A stretch of DNA of 49,596 nucleotides from Patescibacteria group bacterium (GTDB taxonomy: Bacteria; Patescibacteriota; Minisyncoccia; Minisyncoccales; JAHCRE01), in contig JAHCRF010000004.1 in NCBI GenBank assembly GCA_020148055.1, positions 1-49,596 on the forward strand, in the 5' to 3' direction. The translations under genes and the position numbers were made by a program. A model generated the notes under the pieces. That model saw nothing but the letters and a program-made list of their open reading frames with translations. It had not been told where the DNA came from and did no database searches. This document shows positions 8,415 to 16,185 of this stretch, in pieces (the stretch's first letter is position 1; the number at the start of each line of letters is the position of its first letter).

Positions 8415-9485
8415 TTAGAGATTTAAAACATCTGCCATTTGTTTAATTAAAGAAACTGCCACCGGCTGAGGCAACAAACTGAAAGATTGATTCCCTTTAT
8501 CATCTAAGACTATCCAGGGTTTTTTGATTATTTTAACCTTTTTACTTTTCTCGTCCCACTGATAATTATATTCTGGAGTAATTTCATAATCATCAACATA
8601 ATCTTTTGCCAATTCTATCGGAACTGAATTTCTCAAAAGAATTTTTGGGATTCCATAGAGTGAGAAAGCTTGCTTTATTAATTTCTCGTCCATCTCCAGA
8701 CGTTCTCTTATTGGCTCTATTCCTAACTTATCACCCTCTTTTGAAACCATTTTTCTTCCTTTACAATCAGGGTTATCACAGATCAAATAAAATTCTCCCT
8801 GTTTTTTATCGAAACCTATTTCTTTTGTCGGAAATAACTTCAAATTTCTGGGGGCTTGACAAAGGGGACAAACTACTCGATGTTTCATTCTTTCGTCAAT
8901 CACGGCCTCAGGGACATCAATAAGAATAAAAATATCTGGATCCTCTCGGTAATCGATGAGGTCTCTAAAAAATAGTGAATATGATATTTGATCTAAACCT
9001 CGGGGAAAACCATCAATAAAAAGAGCCTTTCTTCCTATTTTACTTATTTTTCTTTTAACTAAAGCTAAGATGAATTCAGTTGGCAAAAGTGTCTCGGTGT
9101 TTCTGCTCAAAAGAGCTTGGATTGCCTGGTCAATTGAAATATAACCCCGGTAATTCTCTGACAGCCAATCGATTAATTCTCTTTTTTTACTCTCCTCTAA
9201 TATTTCCTGGTGAACATTCCTGACAACATCACCAATTGAAACATGATTCGCTCGCTGAGGGTCAATTATTCCTATAAATAATTTAGAATAAGTTCCTTTA
9301 CCAGAACCTTTTTTTCCTAAAAGATGAGCAATAAAAGTGTTTTTTCTTAAATAGTCTCTTAATTTTCTAATTTCCGCTCCAGCTTTCAGCTCAAAATATT
9401 CCCTACATTCTTTAGGATTAGATAAATCAAATAGGCGAGAAACGCCTTCGATCTTTGTTTTAAAAATTGGAAACTGCTGTTTCAT
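8415..9485 (-). CDS. Adenylate kinase-like nucleoside monophosphate kinase, enlarged
   Basis: P-loop kinase with GKKGSGKGT at residues 57-65, an IDGFPR NMP-binding motif and a LID region holding a zinc-finger-like Cys set (CPLC ... CDNPDC). The core resembles adenylate kinase, but at 356 aa it is far longer than the usual 180-220, with about 50 extra N-terminal residues and over 80 C-terminal residues. It may phosphorylate AMP or another nucleotide. Its start overlaps the end of the upstream metallo-hydrolase gene by 26 nt. A hairpin (8394-8421) covers the stop codon. Confidence 0.75.
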   Translation of the reverse strand: MKQQFPIFKTKIEGVSRLFDLSNPKECREYFELKAGAEIRKLRDYLRKNTFIAHLLGKKGSGKGTYSKLFIGIIDPQRANHVSIGDVVRNVHQEILEESKKRELIDWLSENYRGYISIDQAIQALLSRNTETLLPTEFILALVKRKISKIGRKALFIDGFPRGLDQISYSLFFRDLIDYREDPDIFILIDVPEAVIDERMKHRVVCPLCQAPRNLKLFPTKEIGFDKKQGEFYLICDNPDCKGRKMVSKEGDKLGIEPIRERLEMDEKLIKQAFSLYGIPKILLRNSVPIELAKDYVDDYEITPEYNYQWDEKSKKVKIIKKPWIVLDDKGNQSFSLLPQPVAVSLIKQMADVLNL

Positions 9486-10347
9486 ACTTAAACCTTATTC
9501 CATCGCTAATTATTTTTATATCGCCCGCTTTATCTGTTCTTAAAATCTTTATAGCAAATTTTTCCAATCTCTCCAAGACTTCATAACTAGGATGACCATA
9601 TTTATTTTCTCCAATCTGCACAACTGCGATTTCAGGAAAAACTTTTTCTAAAAATTCTTCAGAGGTTGAAGTCTTGCTTCCATGATGTCCAACTTTTAAA
9701 ACATTGGAGCTAAACTTAACTCCTTTTTCTAGAAGTTTTTTCTCCACGGATTTATAGGCATCTCCGGTAAACAAAAAAGAATTTTCATTAAAAACTAATT
9801 TACCAATAATAGAAGTATTATTAGTATTTTTAACAATTTTACCTTCTAAATTTTCTAAGGGAAACAAAATATCAATATATTTATCAACAAAACCTGAGCT
9901 CCTGGAAAGAATTACCCTTTGATCAGCTTGAGCAATTTTTATTTTAGCTTTTTCCTCTTTAATTAATTTCTCCCACTCCTTGAATTCTGAAGTATCCCTC
10001 AGAACTCCAGTCCATAAAATATTTTCAACTTTATATCTTTTTAAAACCTCAATCAAACCAGAAATATGATCGTGCTCAGGATGAGTTAAAATTATTAAAT
10101 CAATAGATTTATCCCAAAACGGCATATTTTCTCCCAATTTTTCTAAAATTTTTGAACTGGGGCCTCCATCAATTAAAATTTGATGACGGGTGGGAGTTTC
10201 AATAAAAATACTATCTCCCTTGCCAACATCAAAAAAATTAACTTCAAGAAGCTGGAGTTTACTTAAATCATAAATAGCAATCCAAGTCAAAATATTTAGG
10301 CAAAATAAAAAAGCTAAAATAATAAGAAAACTATTATGTTTTTTCAT
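9460..10347 (-). CDS. ComEC/Rec2-type metallo-beta-lactamase hydrolase, secreted or anchored
   Basis: A metallo-beta-lactamase fold protein related to the C-terminal hydrolase domain of the DNA-uptake protein ComEC. An N-terminal hydrophobic segment looks like a signal anchor, followed by DVGKGDS, the metal motif LTHPEHDHISG and a later GHHGSKTS. The ATG at 10347 is preferred because the longer frame from 10380 starts inside the terminator hairpin at 10368-10396. It gives 295 aa. Without the ComEC channel domain a role in DNA uptake is only possible; many such proteins are of unknown function. Confidence 0.75.
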   Translation of the reverse strand: MKKHNSFLIILAFLFCLNILTWIAIYDLSKLQLLEVNFFDVGKGDSIFIETPTRHQILIDGGPSSKILEKLGENMPFWDKSIDLIILTHPEHDHISGLIEVLKRYKVENILWTGVLRDTSEFKEWEKLIKEEKAKIKIAQADQRVILSRSSGFVDKYIDILFPLENLEGKIVKNTNNTSIIGKLVFNENSFLFTGDAYKSVEKKLLEKGVKFSSNVLKVGHHGSKTSTSEEFLEKVFPEIAVVQIGENKYGHPSYEVLERLEKFAIKILRTDKAGDIKIISDGIRFKYETAVSNF

Positions 10348-10367
10348 TGATTTTATTATAAAAAATA

Positions 10368-10396
10368 ACCAAAACCACAAGACTTGTGGTTTTGGT
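10368..10396 (-). terminator. Terminator downstream of the DUF5679 gene
   Basis: A near-perfect inverted repeat, ACCAAAACCACAAG against CTTGTGGTTTTGGT, followed on the - strand by TATTTTTTATAAT. It separates the DUF5679 gene from the metallo-hydrolase gene. Confidence 0.7.
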
Positions 10397-10423
10397 CTAA
10401 AATAAATTTTTGTTTCTCAATTT

Positions 10424-10579
10424 TTAAGCTTTTCCTAAAATTCTAAACATCTTTGTCCCACAAACAGGACAAATCCCGGTGGCAGCTCTTCTCTTTGATT
10501 TTCCTTTACCTTTCATGGTTATCTCCTTTTCATTTGTCATCTCTTGCTTTTGTTTACACTTTACACAATAAGCTTTCAT
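10424..10579 (-). CDS. DUF5679 zinc-ribbon small protein
   Basis: A 51-aa protein starting MKAYCVKCK and ending in an RILGKA tail. It has two CxxC knuckles, CVKC near residue 5 and CPVC near residue 37, and a conserved EITMKGKGKSKR middle. This pattern matches DUF5679, a family of very small proteins common in Patescibacteria whose function is unknown. It is flanked downstream by a strong terminator and upstream by a 223-nt gap with palindromic structures, so it is probably monocistronic. Confidence 0.8.
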   Translation of the reverse strand: MKAYCVKCKQKQEMTNEKEITMKGKGKSKRRAATGICPVCGTKMFRILGKA

Positions 10580-10589
10580 AATATTTTAT

Positions 10590-10633
10590 TTATAACGGCC
10601 TTCGGCCGATATATCGCACTTTGTGCGTTATAA
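10590..10633. repeat. Three-stem palindromic element upstream of DUF5679
   Basis: The outer arms TTATAACG (10590-10597) and CGTTATAA (10626-10633) enclose GGCC-TTC-GGCC and CGCAC-TTT-GTGCG hairpins. This resembles a compact three-way junction. It lies 11 nt before the DUF5679 start codon in the mRNA leader. Confidence 0.6.
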
Positions 10634-10667
10634 GTTTTAAAATTTTTACAAAGCCGACCTTTCCATA

Positions 10668-10730
10668 ACCCGCCCAACTTTCGCCACGAAATTAAGAGGG
10701 CAAAAGTTATCCACAGCGAAAGTTAGGTGG
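10668..10730. other. Structured intergenic stretch with DnaA box
   Basis: AACTTTCGC and GCGAAAGTT form inverted arms about 40 nt apart. Between them, on the + strand, is a perfect TTATCCACA DnaA 9-mer at 10707-10715. The gap 10580-10802 contains no other convincing ORF. Confidence 0.4.
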
Positions 10731-10802
10731 ACACAATCTTATTTTACCTTAATTTAAGCAAAGATGGTAGTCAAGCCCTCTTACCAGATTTTAACGTAAG
10801 AA

Positions 10803-11093
10803 TCATCTCTTAATTTTCAGGCTTTTTATCTTAATCGCCTTACCTTTAATTAGAGCTTCGGCTACTTTTTTACGAGCTGAAGTCAAAATTCGACCCAAAG
10901 TACTCTGAGAAATTTTCATTTTCTTAGCTGCCTTGATTTGAGCTAAATTTTTAAAATCACAAAGTCTTATTGCCTCTAATTCATCAATACCTAAATCTAC
11001 CTCCTCCAACATCGAAAGAGGTATTGCTCTCGGTTTAAAATAGGTCACATCTGGTTCAAATAAAACTCTTCTTGGTTTTATAGGTCTTGGCAT
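10803..11093 (-). CDS. DUF134 DNA-binding protein
   Basis: A 96-aa protein with the DUF134 (COG1342) signature: an N-terminal RPIKPRRV motif and a sigma-70-region-4-like helix-turn-helix, visible as ELEAIRL ... MKISQSTLGRILTSARKKVAEAL. Such proteins regularly sit beside NifX-family proteins and ferredoxin-MinD ATPases in anaerobes and are assumed to regulate them. Here it closes the same-strand run that contains both ATPases (13-nt gap to the upstream one). A likely target is the palindrome over the promoter at 16761, but that is inference. Confidence 0.85.
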   Translation of the reverse strand: MPRPIKPRRVLFEPDVTYFKPRAIPLSMLEEVDLGIDELEAIRLCDFKNLAQIKAAKKMKISQSTLGRILTSARKKVAEALIKGKAIKIKSLKIKR

Positions 11094-11106
11094 ATATCTC
11101 TACGAA

Positions 11107-12015
11107 TTACGAATTTTTACGAATATACGAATTAAGATTACTGTAAATTCGTTTAATTTCTCTTTTGGCCTCTAAATTTGTTTCCAGAATTGGAATTAAA
11201 TTTGAGATGGCTTTAAAAATTTTTTTATCATAAGATATTTTACCCAGCACCATTCCTTTGGGAAAAGTGGTGCTAGGTTTACCTAAAAATTTCCTACCGG
11301 CCCATTTCTCTATTTTATCACTTAATTGAGAATTTATATCCCACTTATTTATCACTAACCCCCAGGAAAGCTTAAAATGATTAACAACTTTTAAAACTCT
11401 TTTTAAATCAGAAAATGCCGAAGGCGTTGGCTCAGTAATTAAAATAGCAAAATTTGCATCTTGCAAAGCAGCAATAACCGGACAGCCGGTTCCCGGAGCC
11501 GAATCGATTAAGATTATTTCATGTTTAAATTTTTCCGCTTTTTTTTTAATTTCAGTAATCACTTTACCAGAACCAGTTTCCCCTGGAAAAAGATTTCCTG
11601 AAACCAAAATAAAACCATGTTTTGTTTTTTTAATTTTAATTTGTCCATTTTGAACCGGTTTTAATTTGATTGCCTTTTGAGGACAAATAACTTCACAAGC
11701 TCCACAGCCTTCGCATAAAAAATTGTTGATTGTTAACTGTTGATTGTTAATTGATAAACTTTCAAAACGACAGTTTTTTACACATAACCCACAGAGGTCA
11801 CATTTTTGTTGATTAATTTCTGGCTTTGCTGAAGCGATCACTGGCAGAGTTCTATCCCATTTTTTTATTCCTCCTAACCAAATAGCTAAATTCGGCGCAT
11901 CAGCATCACAATCTACCGCTACTATTCTCTTAGTTTCTGCGAAAAGCATCGCCAAAGCCGAAGTCAACATACTCTTTCCGACTCCTCCTTTCCCCGATAA
12001 AACAACTAATTTCAT
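11107..12015 (-). CDS. MinD-like ATPase with inserted 2[4Fe-4S] ferredoxin domain (copy 1)
   Basis: COG1149-type P-loop ATPase, 302 aa. It has the deviant Walker A GKGGVGKS near the N-terminus and DCDADAPN as the switch region. The inserted bacterial ferredoxin domain carries CDLCGLCVKNC and CEGCGACEVICP, and the ATPase fold then resumes (DSAPGTGCPV). The architecture links ATP hydrolysis to electron or cluster transfer, related to ApbC/NBP35-type scaffolds; the exact function is unknown. The ATG overlaps the DUF523 stop by 4 nt. Oddity: between the two clusters a direct repeat of a TGTTGATTGTTAA-like unit (11717-11750) codes for an Asn/Gln-rich linker. Confidence 0.88.
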   Translation of the reverse strand: MKLVVLSGKGGVGKSMLTSALAMLFAETKRIVAVDCDADAPNLAIWLGGIKKWDRTLPVIASAKPEINQQKCDLCGLCVKNCRFESLSINNQQLTINNFLCEGCGACEVICPQKAIKLKPVQNGQIKIKKTKHGFILVSGNLFPGETGSGKVITEIKKKAEKFKHEIILIDSAPGTGCPVIAALQDANFAILITEPTPSAFSDLKRVLKVVNHFKLSWGLVINKWDINSQLSDKIEKWAGRKFLGKPSTTFPKGMVLGKISYDKKIFKAISNLIPILETNLEAKREIKRIYSNLNSYIRKNS

Positions 12016-12470
12016 AAATTTTTAATCTTTTTTATTTCTTTTTCTGTATACACCTTAATTCCTTCTTTTTTCAGAAGGGCGGCGAAGATACCATCACCAT
12101 CGATTAATCTTCCCGAAAAAGTACCATCATAAATTTTTCCAGAACCACAAGAAGGAGATTTTGATTTTAAAATAGCTTCTTTACAATTAACTAACTTAGC
12201 AAGTTTTAAAGCTTCCTTTGCCCCTTTTCTAAATAAATCAGTCACATCTTTACCGCTTTTAGTAAATACTTTATTTCTTCTTTGTTCTGCTGGCTCTCTG
12301 GGGGTAGATAAACCACCCAATTGTTCAGGACAAATAGGAATGACTTTCCCTTCCTTTACTAACTTAACCACTTTCTTATAAGGCCTTGACCTTCCATCCC
12401 ATCGACATTTTATTCCAGCCAAACAGGCACTAACCATTATCATTGGAAGTTTTTTATTTCGCATTTTCAT
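12012..12470 (-). CDS. DUF523 family protein
   Basis: A 152-aa protein with DUF523 landmarks: the VSACLAG N-terminus, RPYKK, PICPEQLGGLSTPR and the SPSCGSGKIYDG motif. The conserved cysteines suggest metal or Fe-S/thiol chemistry. The family is uncharacterised, though related domains occur with tRNA thiolation and 2-thiouracil desulfidase proteins. Position between UDG and the ferredoxin-MinD ATPase, with a 4-nt overlap to the latter, supports a sulfur or Fe-S role. Confidence 0.85.
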   Translation of the reverse strand: MKMRNKKLPMIMVSACLAGIKCRWDGRSRPYKKVVKLVKEGKVIPICPEQLGGLSTPREPAEQRRNKVFTKSGKDVTDLFRKGAKEALKLAKLVNCKEAILKSKSPSCGSGKIYDGTFSGRLIDGDGIFAALLKKEGIKVYTEKEIKKIKNL

Positions 12471-12574
12471 ATTTTTATTATTTCAACTCTAACAAAAATT
12501 GGTTTTCCAACTTTTAAAACTAAAAGATAAATTCTTTTCACGTTTAAAATTTTTTTACCAAAAAAATATTTTCC

Positions 12575-12609
12575 TGCCCTCTTGCTCCGCAAGACGAAGC
12601 GGACGGGCA
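12575..12609. repeat. GC-rich palindromic element between UDG and DUF523
   Basis: Outer TGCCC/GGGCA arms enclose CTTGC-TCC-GCAAG and an alternative TCCGC/GCGGA pairing. It is a GC island in the 164-nt AT-rich gap 12471-12634. Confidence 0.5.
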
Positions 12610-12634
12610 TTCTACCAGTATTTTTCTAAAGAGT

Positions 12635-13219
12635 TCATTTAAATTTTTCCAGAACTTTAAAGTCTTTTTCTAAAATTTCTTTCATATTTCGATTATAAGT
12701 AGCAACTGCTGGATGATAGAAAGGGATAATTTTGATTGATTTAAATAAAGTTTTGACTTCAAAAACTTTTCCATGAATTTTGCTAATTCCCTGAATCTGA
12801 TTTTTTAATCCATATTTCTCAAAAATAAAGACTGTTGAATAGTTTCCTAAGGCACAAACTACTTTTGGCTTTATAATCTCAATTTGTCTTTCTAAATAAG
12901 GGGTGCAGGCTTTGATTTCTTCTGATTTTGGTTTACGATTTTTTGGAGGTCTACATTTTAAAATATTTGTAATATAAACTTCCTTTCTTTTTATTCCAAC
13001 TGATTCTAAAAGTTCATCTAAAATCTTTCCGGCTGCCCCACAGAATGGATAACCGGTTCTATCTTCATTGAACCCCGGCCCCTCGCCACAAAAAAGGATT
13101 TTTGCCCGATGGCTCCCCTCTCCAACAACGGGATAAGTTCTTGTTTTATAGAGAGGACATTTTTTACAATTCAAAACTTCATTTTTGATTTCTTCGAGTT
13201 CCTCCTTCACTTTTTTCAT
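12635..13219 (-). CDS. Uracil-DNA glycosylase, family 4 (Fe-S)
   Basis: Removes uracil arising from cytosine deamination. The 194-aa chain has the N-terminal CKKCPL cluster motif, GEGPGFNEDRTGYPFCG (the water-activating loop of family 4), a CRPP...C motif supplying the other cluster ligands, and the C-terminal HPA loop in YHPAVATYN. It fits TIGR00758. Together with endonuclease Q at 34758 the window carries two unrelated repair routes for deaminated bases. Confidence 0.93.
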   Translation of the reverse strand: MKKVKEELEEIKNEVLNCKKCPLYKTRTYPVVGEGSHRAKILFCGEGPGFNEDRTGYPFCGAAGKILDELLESVGIKRKEVYITNILKCRPPKNRKPKSEEIKACTPYLERQIEIIKPKVVCALGNYSTVFIFEKYGLKNQIQGISKIHGKVFEVKTLFKSIKIIPFYHPAVATYNRNMKEILEKDFKVLEKFK

Positions 13220-13304
13220 AGTTACATTTCAATTATTTTCTCCACACCGTTTCTAATAAAATCTTCTTGATATCTATTTCTTCAAAAGAACAGACTTATA
13301 CCAA

Positions 13305-13625
13305 TTAGAGATACGAATTTAGTTTGTCAACTAAAAATTGTTTTGGTCGGGCTCCGATTATTCTCTCTATTTCCTGACCATTCCTAAAAATGATAAAGGT
13401 AGGAATCGCTCTGACTCCATAACCTCTGGCTATTTGTAGATTTTCACTGACATTTAATTTTCCAACTTTTATCTTTCCCTCAAATTCTTTTGCAATTTCT
13501 TCAATAATAGGTCCCATCACCAGACAGGGGGCACACATCGGACTCCAAAAATCAACCAAAACTGGTTTATCACTCTTTATAACCTCCTGTTCAAAATTTT
13601 GATCAGTTAAAGTTAGCTCTGCCAT
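13305..13625 (-). CDS. trxA: Thioredoxin with CAPC active site
   Basis: A 106-aa thioredoxin fold with the active site W-SPM-C31-A-P-C34 and the cis-proline loop RAIPTF. The usual CGPC is replaced by CAPC, which should shift the redox potential. No thioredoxin reductase is seen in the window. It sits 1 nt downstream of GDH and upstream of the UDG gene on the same strand. It may reduce targets in the surrounding Fe-S genes, though this is inference. Confidence 0.92.
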   Translation of the reverse strand: MAELTLTDQNFEQEVIKSDKPVLVDFWSPMCAPCLVMGPIIEEIAKEFEGKIKVGKLNVSENLQIARGYGVRAIPTFIIFRNGQEIERIIGARPKQFLVDKLNSYL

Positions 13626-13626
13626 A

Positions 13627-14886
13627 CTATTTCTTCATTGCTTTAGCTACCCGATCCACAGCTAAAAGATAAGCTGCTTTTTTGAGATTTACCTTTTCTT
13701 TTTTAGCTAAATTCCAAACTTCTTCAAAAGCTTTTTCTAGAACTACTGATAATTCATGTAATGATTTTTCTCTCTCCCATTTCTTTTTTTCTTTTGATTG
13801 TAACCATTCAAAATATGAAGCCGTTACTCCTCCGGAATTAGCTAAAATATCGGGAATCGAAACAACACACTTTTCTTCTAAAATAATCTCTGCTTCCGGG
13901 GTAACCGGGCCGTTAGCCATTTCAATAATATATTTGGCTCTAATTTTAGAAGCGTTCTCTTTAGTAATAACATTTTCAACAGCGGCTGGGACCAAAATAT
14001 CAACCTCCATTTCTAAAAGTTCATCATTGGTAATTTGTTTTCCATAATTTAAATCGCAAACTGAACCCACACAATAACACTCAGCAATTTTGCCTTTTTC
14101 TTCTCTACAACGAAGGGTCTCTTCAGGATTAAGACCTTTTTTGACATAAATTCCTCCTTCACATTCAGAAGTGGCTATAATTTTGTAACCTTCGCGGAAA
14201 GCAAAATTGGCAAAATTATAACCAACATTTCCGAAACCTTGCACAGCTAAAGTTGTTTCTCTTGGTTTAAAACCAAATACCTTTTGTAATTTTTTAAGAA
14301 TCACTACTCCCCCATATCCGGTCGCCTCTTCTCTACCTTTTAAACCCCATAGTTCTGGAGGTTTCCCAGTAAAAGCAGCTGGAGTATCTTTACCCTTTAA
14401 TTTAGAATATTCATTAACCATCCAAGCCATAATCTGGGCATTTGTATTGACATCCGGCGCTGGAACATCAATATCAGGTCCTATGTAAGGAAAAATCCCT
14501 TTAACATATCCTCTGGAAAGCCTCTCTAATTCCCCTTTACTTAATTTCCGAGGGTCTACAATCACTCCTCCTTTTCCGCCACCAAAAGGCAAATCCACCA
14601 AAGCACATTTCCAAGTCATAAGCATTGATAAGGCTTTAATTTCATCTTCAGATACTTCTGGATGAAAACGAATTCCTCCTTTATAGGGACCAAGAGTATT
14701 ATTGTGTTGGGACCTAAATCCAAAAAAAATCTTGACTTTTCCGTTGTCCATCTGAACCGGAATTTGAAATTTAATCAATCGATGGGGCTCTTCTAATTCT
14801 CGAAGAATTTCAGGTTTTATTTTTAAGATATTGGCAATTTCTTTAAGTTGTTTTTGGCTATCTAAAAAGAAGTTTTGACTATCCAT
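13627..14886 (-). CDS. gdhA: Glutamate dehydrogenase
   Basis: Interconverts glutamate and 2-oxoglutarate plus ammonia using NAD(P). The 419-aa length matches the hexameric bacterial/archaeal enzyme. The substrate-binding GPYKGGIRFHP and the catalytic-lysine loop PFGGGKGG are visible, as is the Rossmann motif AVQGFGNVGYN. It starts 3 nt after the ferredoxin-MinD ATPase gene stop, inside the same operon. In a small genome GDH may be the main nitrogen-carbon link or a source of reductant. Cys-rich stretch ECYCVGSVC in the NAD domain is notable. Confidence 0.95.
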   Translation of the reverse strand: MDSQNFFLDSQKQLKEIANILKIKPEILRELEEPHRLIKFQIPVQMDNGKVKIFFGFRSQHNNTLGPYKGGIRFHPEVSEDEIKALSMLMTWKCALVDLPFGGGKGGVIVDPRKLSKGELERLSRGYVKGIFPYIGPDIDVPAPDVNTNAQIMAWMVNEYSKLKGKDTPAAFTGKPPELWGLKGREEATGYGGVVILKKLQKVFGFKPRETTLAVQGFGNVGYNFANFAFREGYKIIATSECEGGIYVKKGLNPEETLRCREEKGKIAECYCVGSVCDLNYGKQITNDELLEMEVDILVPAAVENVITKENASKIRAKYIIEMANGPVTPEAEIILEEKCVVSIPDILANSGGVTASYFEWLQSKEKKKWEREKSLHELSVVLEKAFEEVWNLAKKEKVNLKKAAYLLAVDRVAKAMKK

Positions 14887-14888
14887 AA

Positions 14889-15779
14889 TTAAATAAAAAA
14901 ATTAAGCAATTTTCCTTGAGAATAAGCTTTAACTAGTTTTTTTGAATAAGGAATTTCTTTATCTATCTTAATTTTATACTTTTTAGTAATGTTTTCAATT
15001 TCAGTTTTGTCTCCTAAATTGGCTTGGTTTAAAATTATTTTAGTTTTTACTTTGAGTTTTTGGCATAAATCTAAAATCAAATTTAAGTCATGGGCTCCCA
15101 TTGGAGTGGGTTCAGTAACAGCATAGGCTAAATCGCAATCCAAAATAGCTGAAATTACTGGACAATGAATACCCGGAGCGGTATCAAACAAAATATAATT
15201 TGCCTTATTTTTTTTTGCTAGATTTAAGGCAAATTTTTTTGTCTGACTTACTATCGGGCCGGTTTCTTCCAAGCCTGGTTTTGCCGAGCCGGTGATTAAC
15301 CAAAAATTATCTTTTATTTTATTAACAAAAATTTGGCCAACTTCTTCTTTCTCCGGTTCAATAGCTCCATGAGGACAAACAATCCAGCAAGCTCCACAGC
15401 CAGAGCACAAATCTTTGATAAATACTGGATATTTTCCCGGAGGTTGAAAAATGGCATTATTTCTACAAGTTTTTGCACACAATCCACATTTTTTACATTT
15501 TGTTTTATTTAATTTTGGGAACTCGGCATAAACTTTTTTTTGAGGTTTTTTCAATTTCTGGCCCAATAATAAATAATCATTTGGGCACTCAACATCACAA
15601 TCGCAGAGAATAACTCCGCCTCCTCGGCGGGTCGCCGAAGAGGCGACTTTTTCTATTTCTTTAACTAATTTATTAGCAAATAAAATAGCAATCGTACTTT
15701 TCCCAGTGCCCCCTTTTCCTCCAGTTATAGCAATTTTAATTATTTTTTGATTGTTGATTTTTGATTTTTGATTTCGCAT
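14889..15779 (-). CDS. MinD-like ATPase with inserted 2[4Fe-4S] ferredoxin domain (copy 2)
   Basis: Second COG1149-type protein, 296 aa: Walker A TGGKGGTGKST, inserted ferredoxin with CKKCGLCAKTC and CSGCGACWIVCP, then DTAPGIHCPV. Two such paralogues in one operon suggest a heterodimeric ATPase, as seen next to DUF134/NifX genes in other anaerobes. Two oddities: the first 13 residues (an Asn/Lys/Gln-rich leader) come from an AT-rich oligomer repeat. Residues about 40-53 come from a GC-rich palindrome (15619-15643) sitting between Walker A and the switch motif. No alternative ATG lies between the leader and Walker A. Confidence 0.88.
   Translation of the reverse strand: MRNQKSKINNQKIIKIAITGGKGGTGKSTIAILFANKLVKEIEKVASSATRRGGGVILCDCDVECPNDYLLLGQKLKKPQKKVYAEFPKLNKTKCKKCGLCAKTCRNNAIFQPPGKYPVFIKDLCSGCGACWIVCPHGAIEPEKEEVGQIFVNKIKDNFWLITGSAKPGLEETGPIVSQTKKFALNLAKKNKANYILFDTAPGIHCPVISAILDCDLAYAVTEPTPMGAHDLNLILDLCQKLKVKTKIILNQANLGDKTEIENITKKYKIKIDKEIPYSKKLVKAYSQGKLLNFFI
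15619..15643. repeat. GC-rich palindrome inside the copy-2 ATPase gene
   Basis: CCTC-C-TCGGCG-GGT-CGCCGA-A-GAGG forms a 10-bp hairpin interrupted only by one opposed C/A mismatch. In frame it encodes a small Ala/Ser/Arg/Gly-rich peptide not expected in this family. Confidence 0.55.
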
Positions 15780-15856
15780 GTACTATTTTTACTTGCCTCG
15801 TTGCCGTAAAAAGCGGCTTTGCGGGGCCGCCGGTAATAGTGATTCCAATGCTTTAT

Positions 15857-16180
15857 TTATTTTAGTTTTCCTGCTTTAAATTTATCCAGGGCTTCCTTTG
15901 CAGTTCCTGAAATTCCAGAAATTACTTTAATTCCAGATTGCTGTAACGCTGTTAAAGCATTTGGGCCAATCTTGCCCACAATCACCGCTTCTACTTTTTC
16001 ACCAGCAACGATCTGAGAGGCAGCAATTCCTGCCCCCCTCATAGCCTCTCTAGCTTCATTGTCTATTACTTTAAATTCCTCTGTTTCTTTATCAACAATT
16101 AAAAAATAACTGCATCTACCAAAAACTTGATCTATTGGAAAATTCAAATCTGGACCGCTTGTGCAAATACAAATTTTCAT
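15857..16180 (-). CDS. NifX/NifB-family (dinitrogenase Fe-Mo cofactor domain) protein
   Basis: A 107-aa COG1433 protein. Such domains bind Fe-S or Fe-Mo cluster intermediates. Visible landmarks are the SGPDLNFPIDQVFGRCSYF start, the AGIAASQIVAGEKVEAVI middle and the GPNALTALQQSGI helix. No nitrogenase genes are present, so the role must be general Fe-S handling or storage, as proposed for the related archaeal IssA. It begins 5 nt after the zinc-ribbon gene and precedes the ATPase/GDH genes after a 77-nt gap. Confidence 0.88.
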   Translation of the reverse strand: MKICICTSGPDLNFPIDQVFGRCSYFLIVDKETEEFKVIDNEAREAMRGAGIAASQIVAGEKVEAVIVGKIGPNALTALQQSGIKVISGISGTAKEALDKFKAGKLK

Positions 16181-16185
16181 AAAGT

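Noticed and set aside
11094-11135. TACGAATT repeat near the 3' end of the copy-1 MinD gene as a mobile element end
   Set aside because: Short imperfect oligomer repeat only; no inverted ends, target duplication or transposase.
13682-14047. 121-codon + strand ORF inside gdhA
   Set aside because: Antisense shadow of a strongly conserved enzyme; Phe/Ser-rich composition comes from the complementary codons.
15857-16180. Nitrogenase cofactor biosynthesis
   Set aside because: Only a NifX-type domain is present; no nifHDK, nifB or nifEN sequence occurs in the window.
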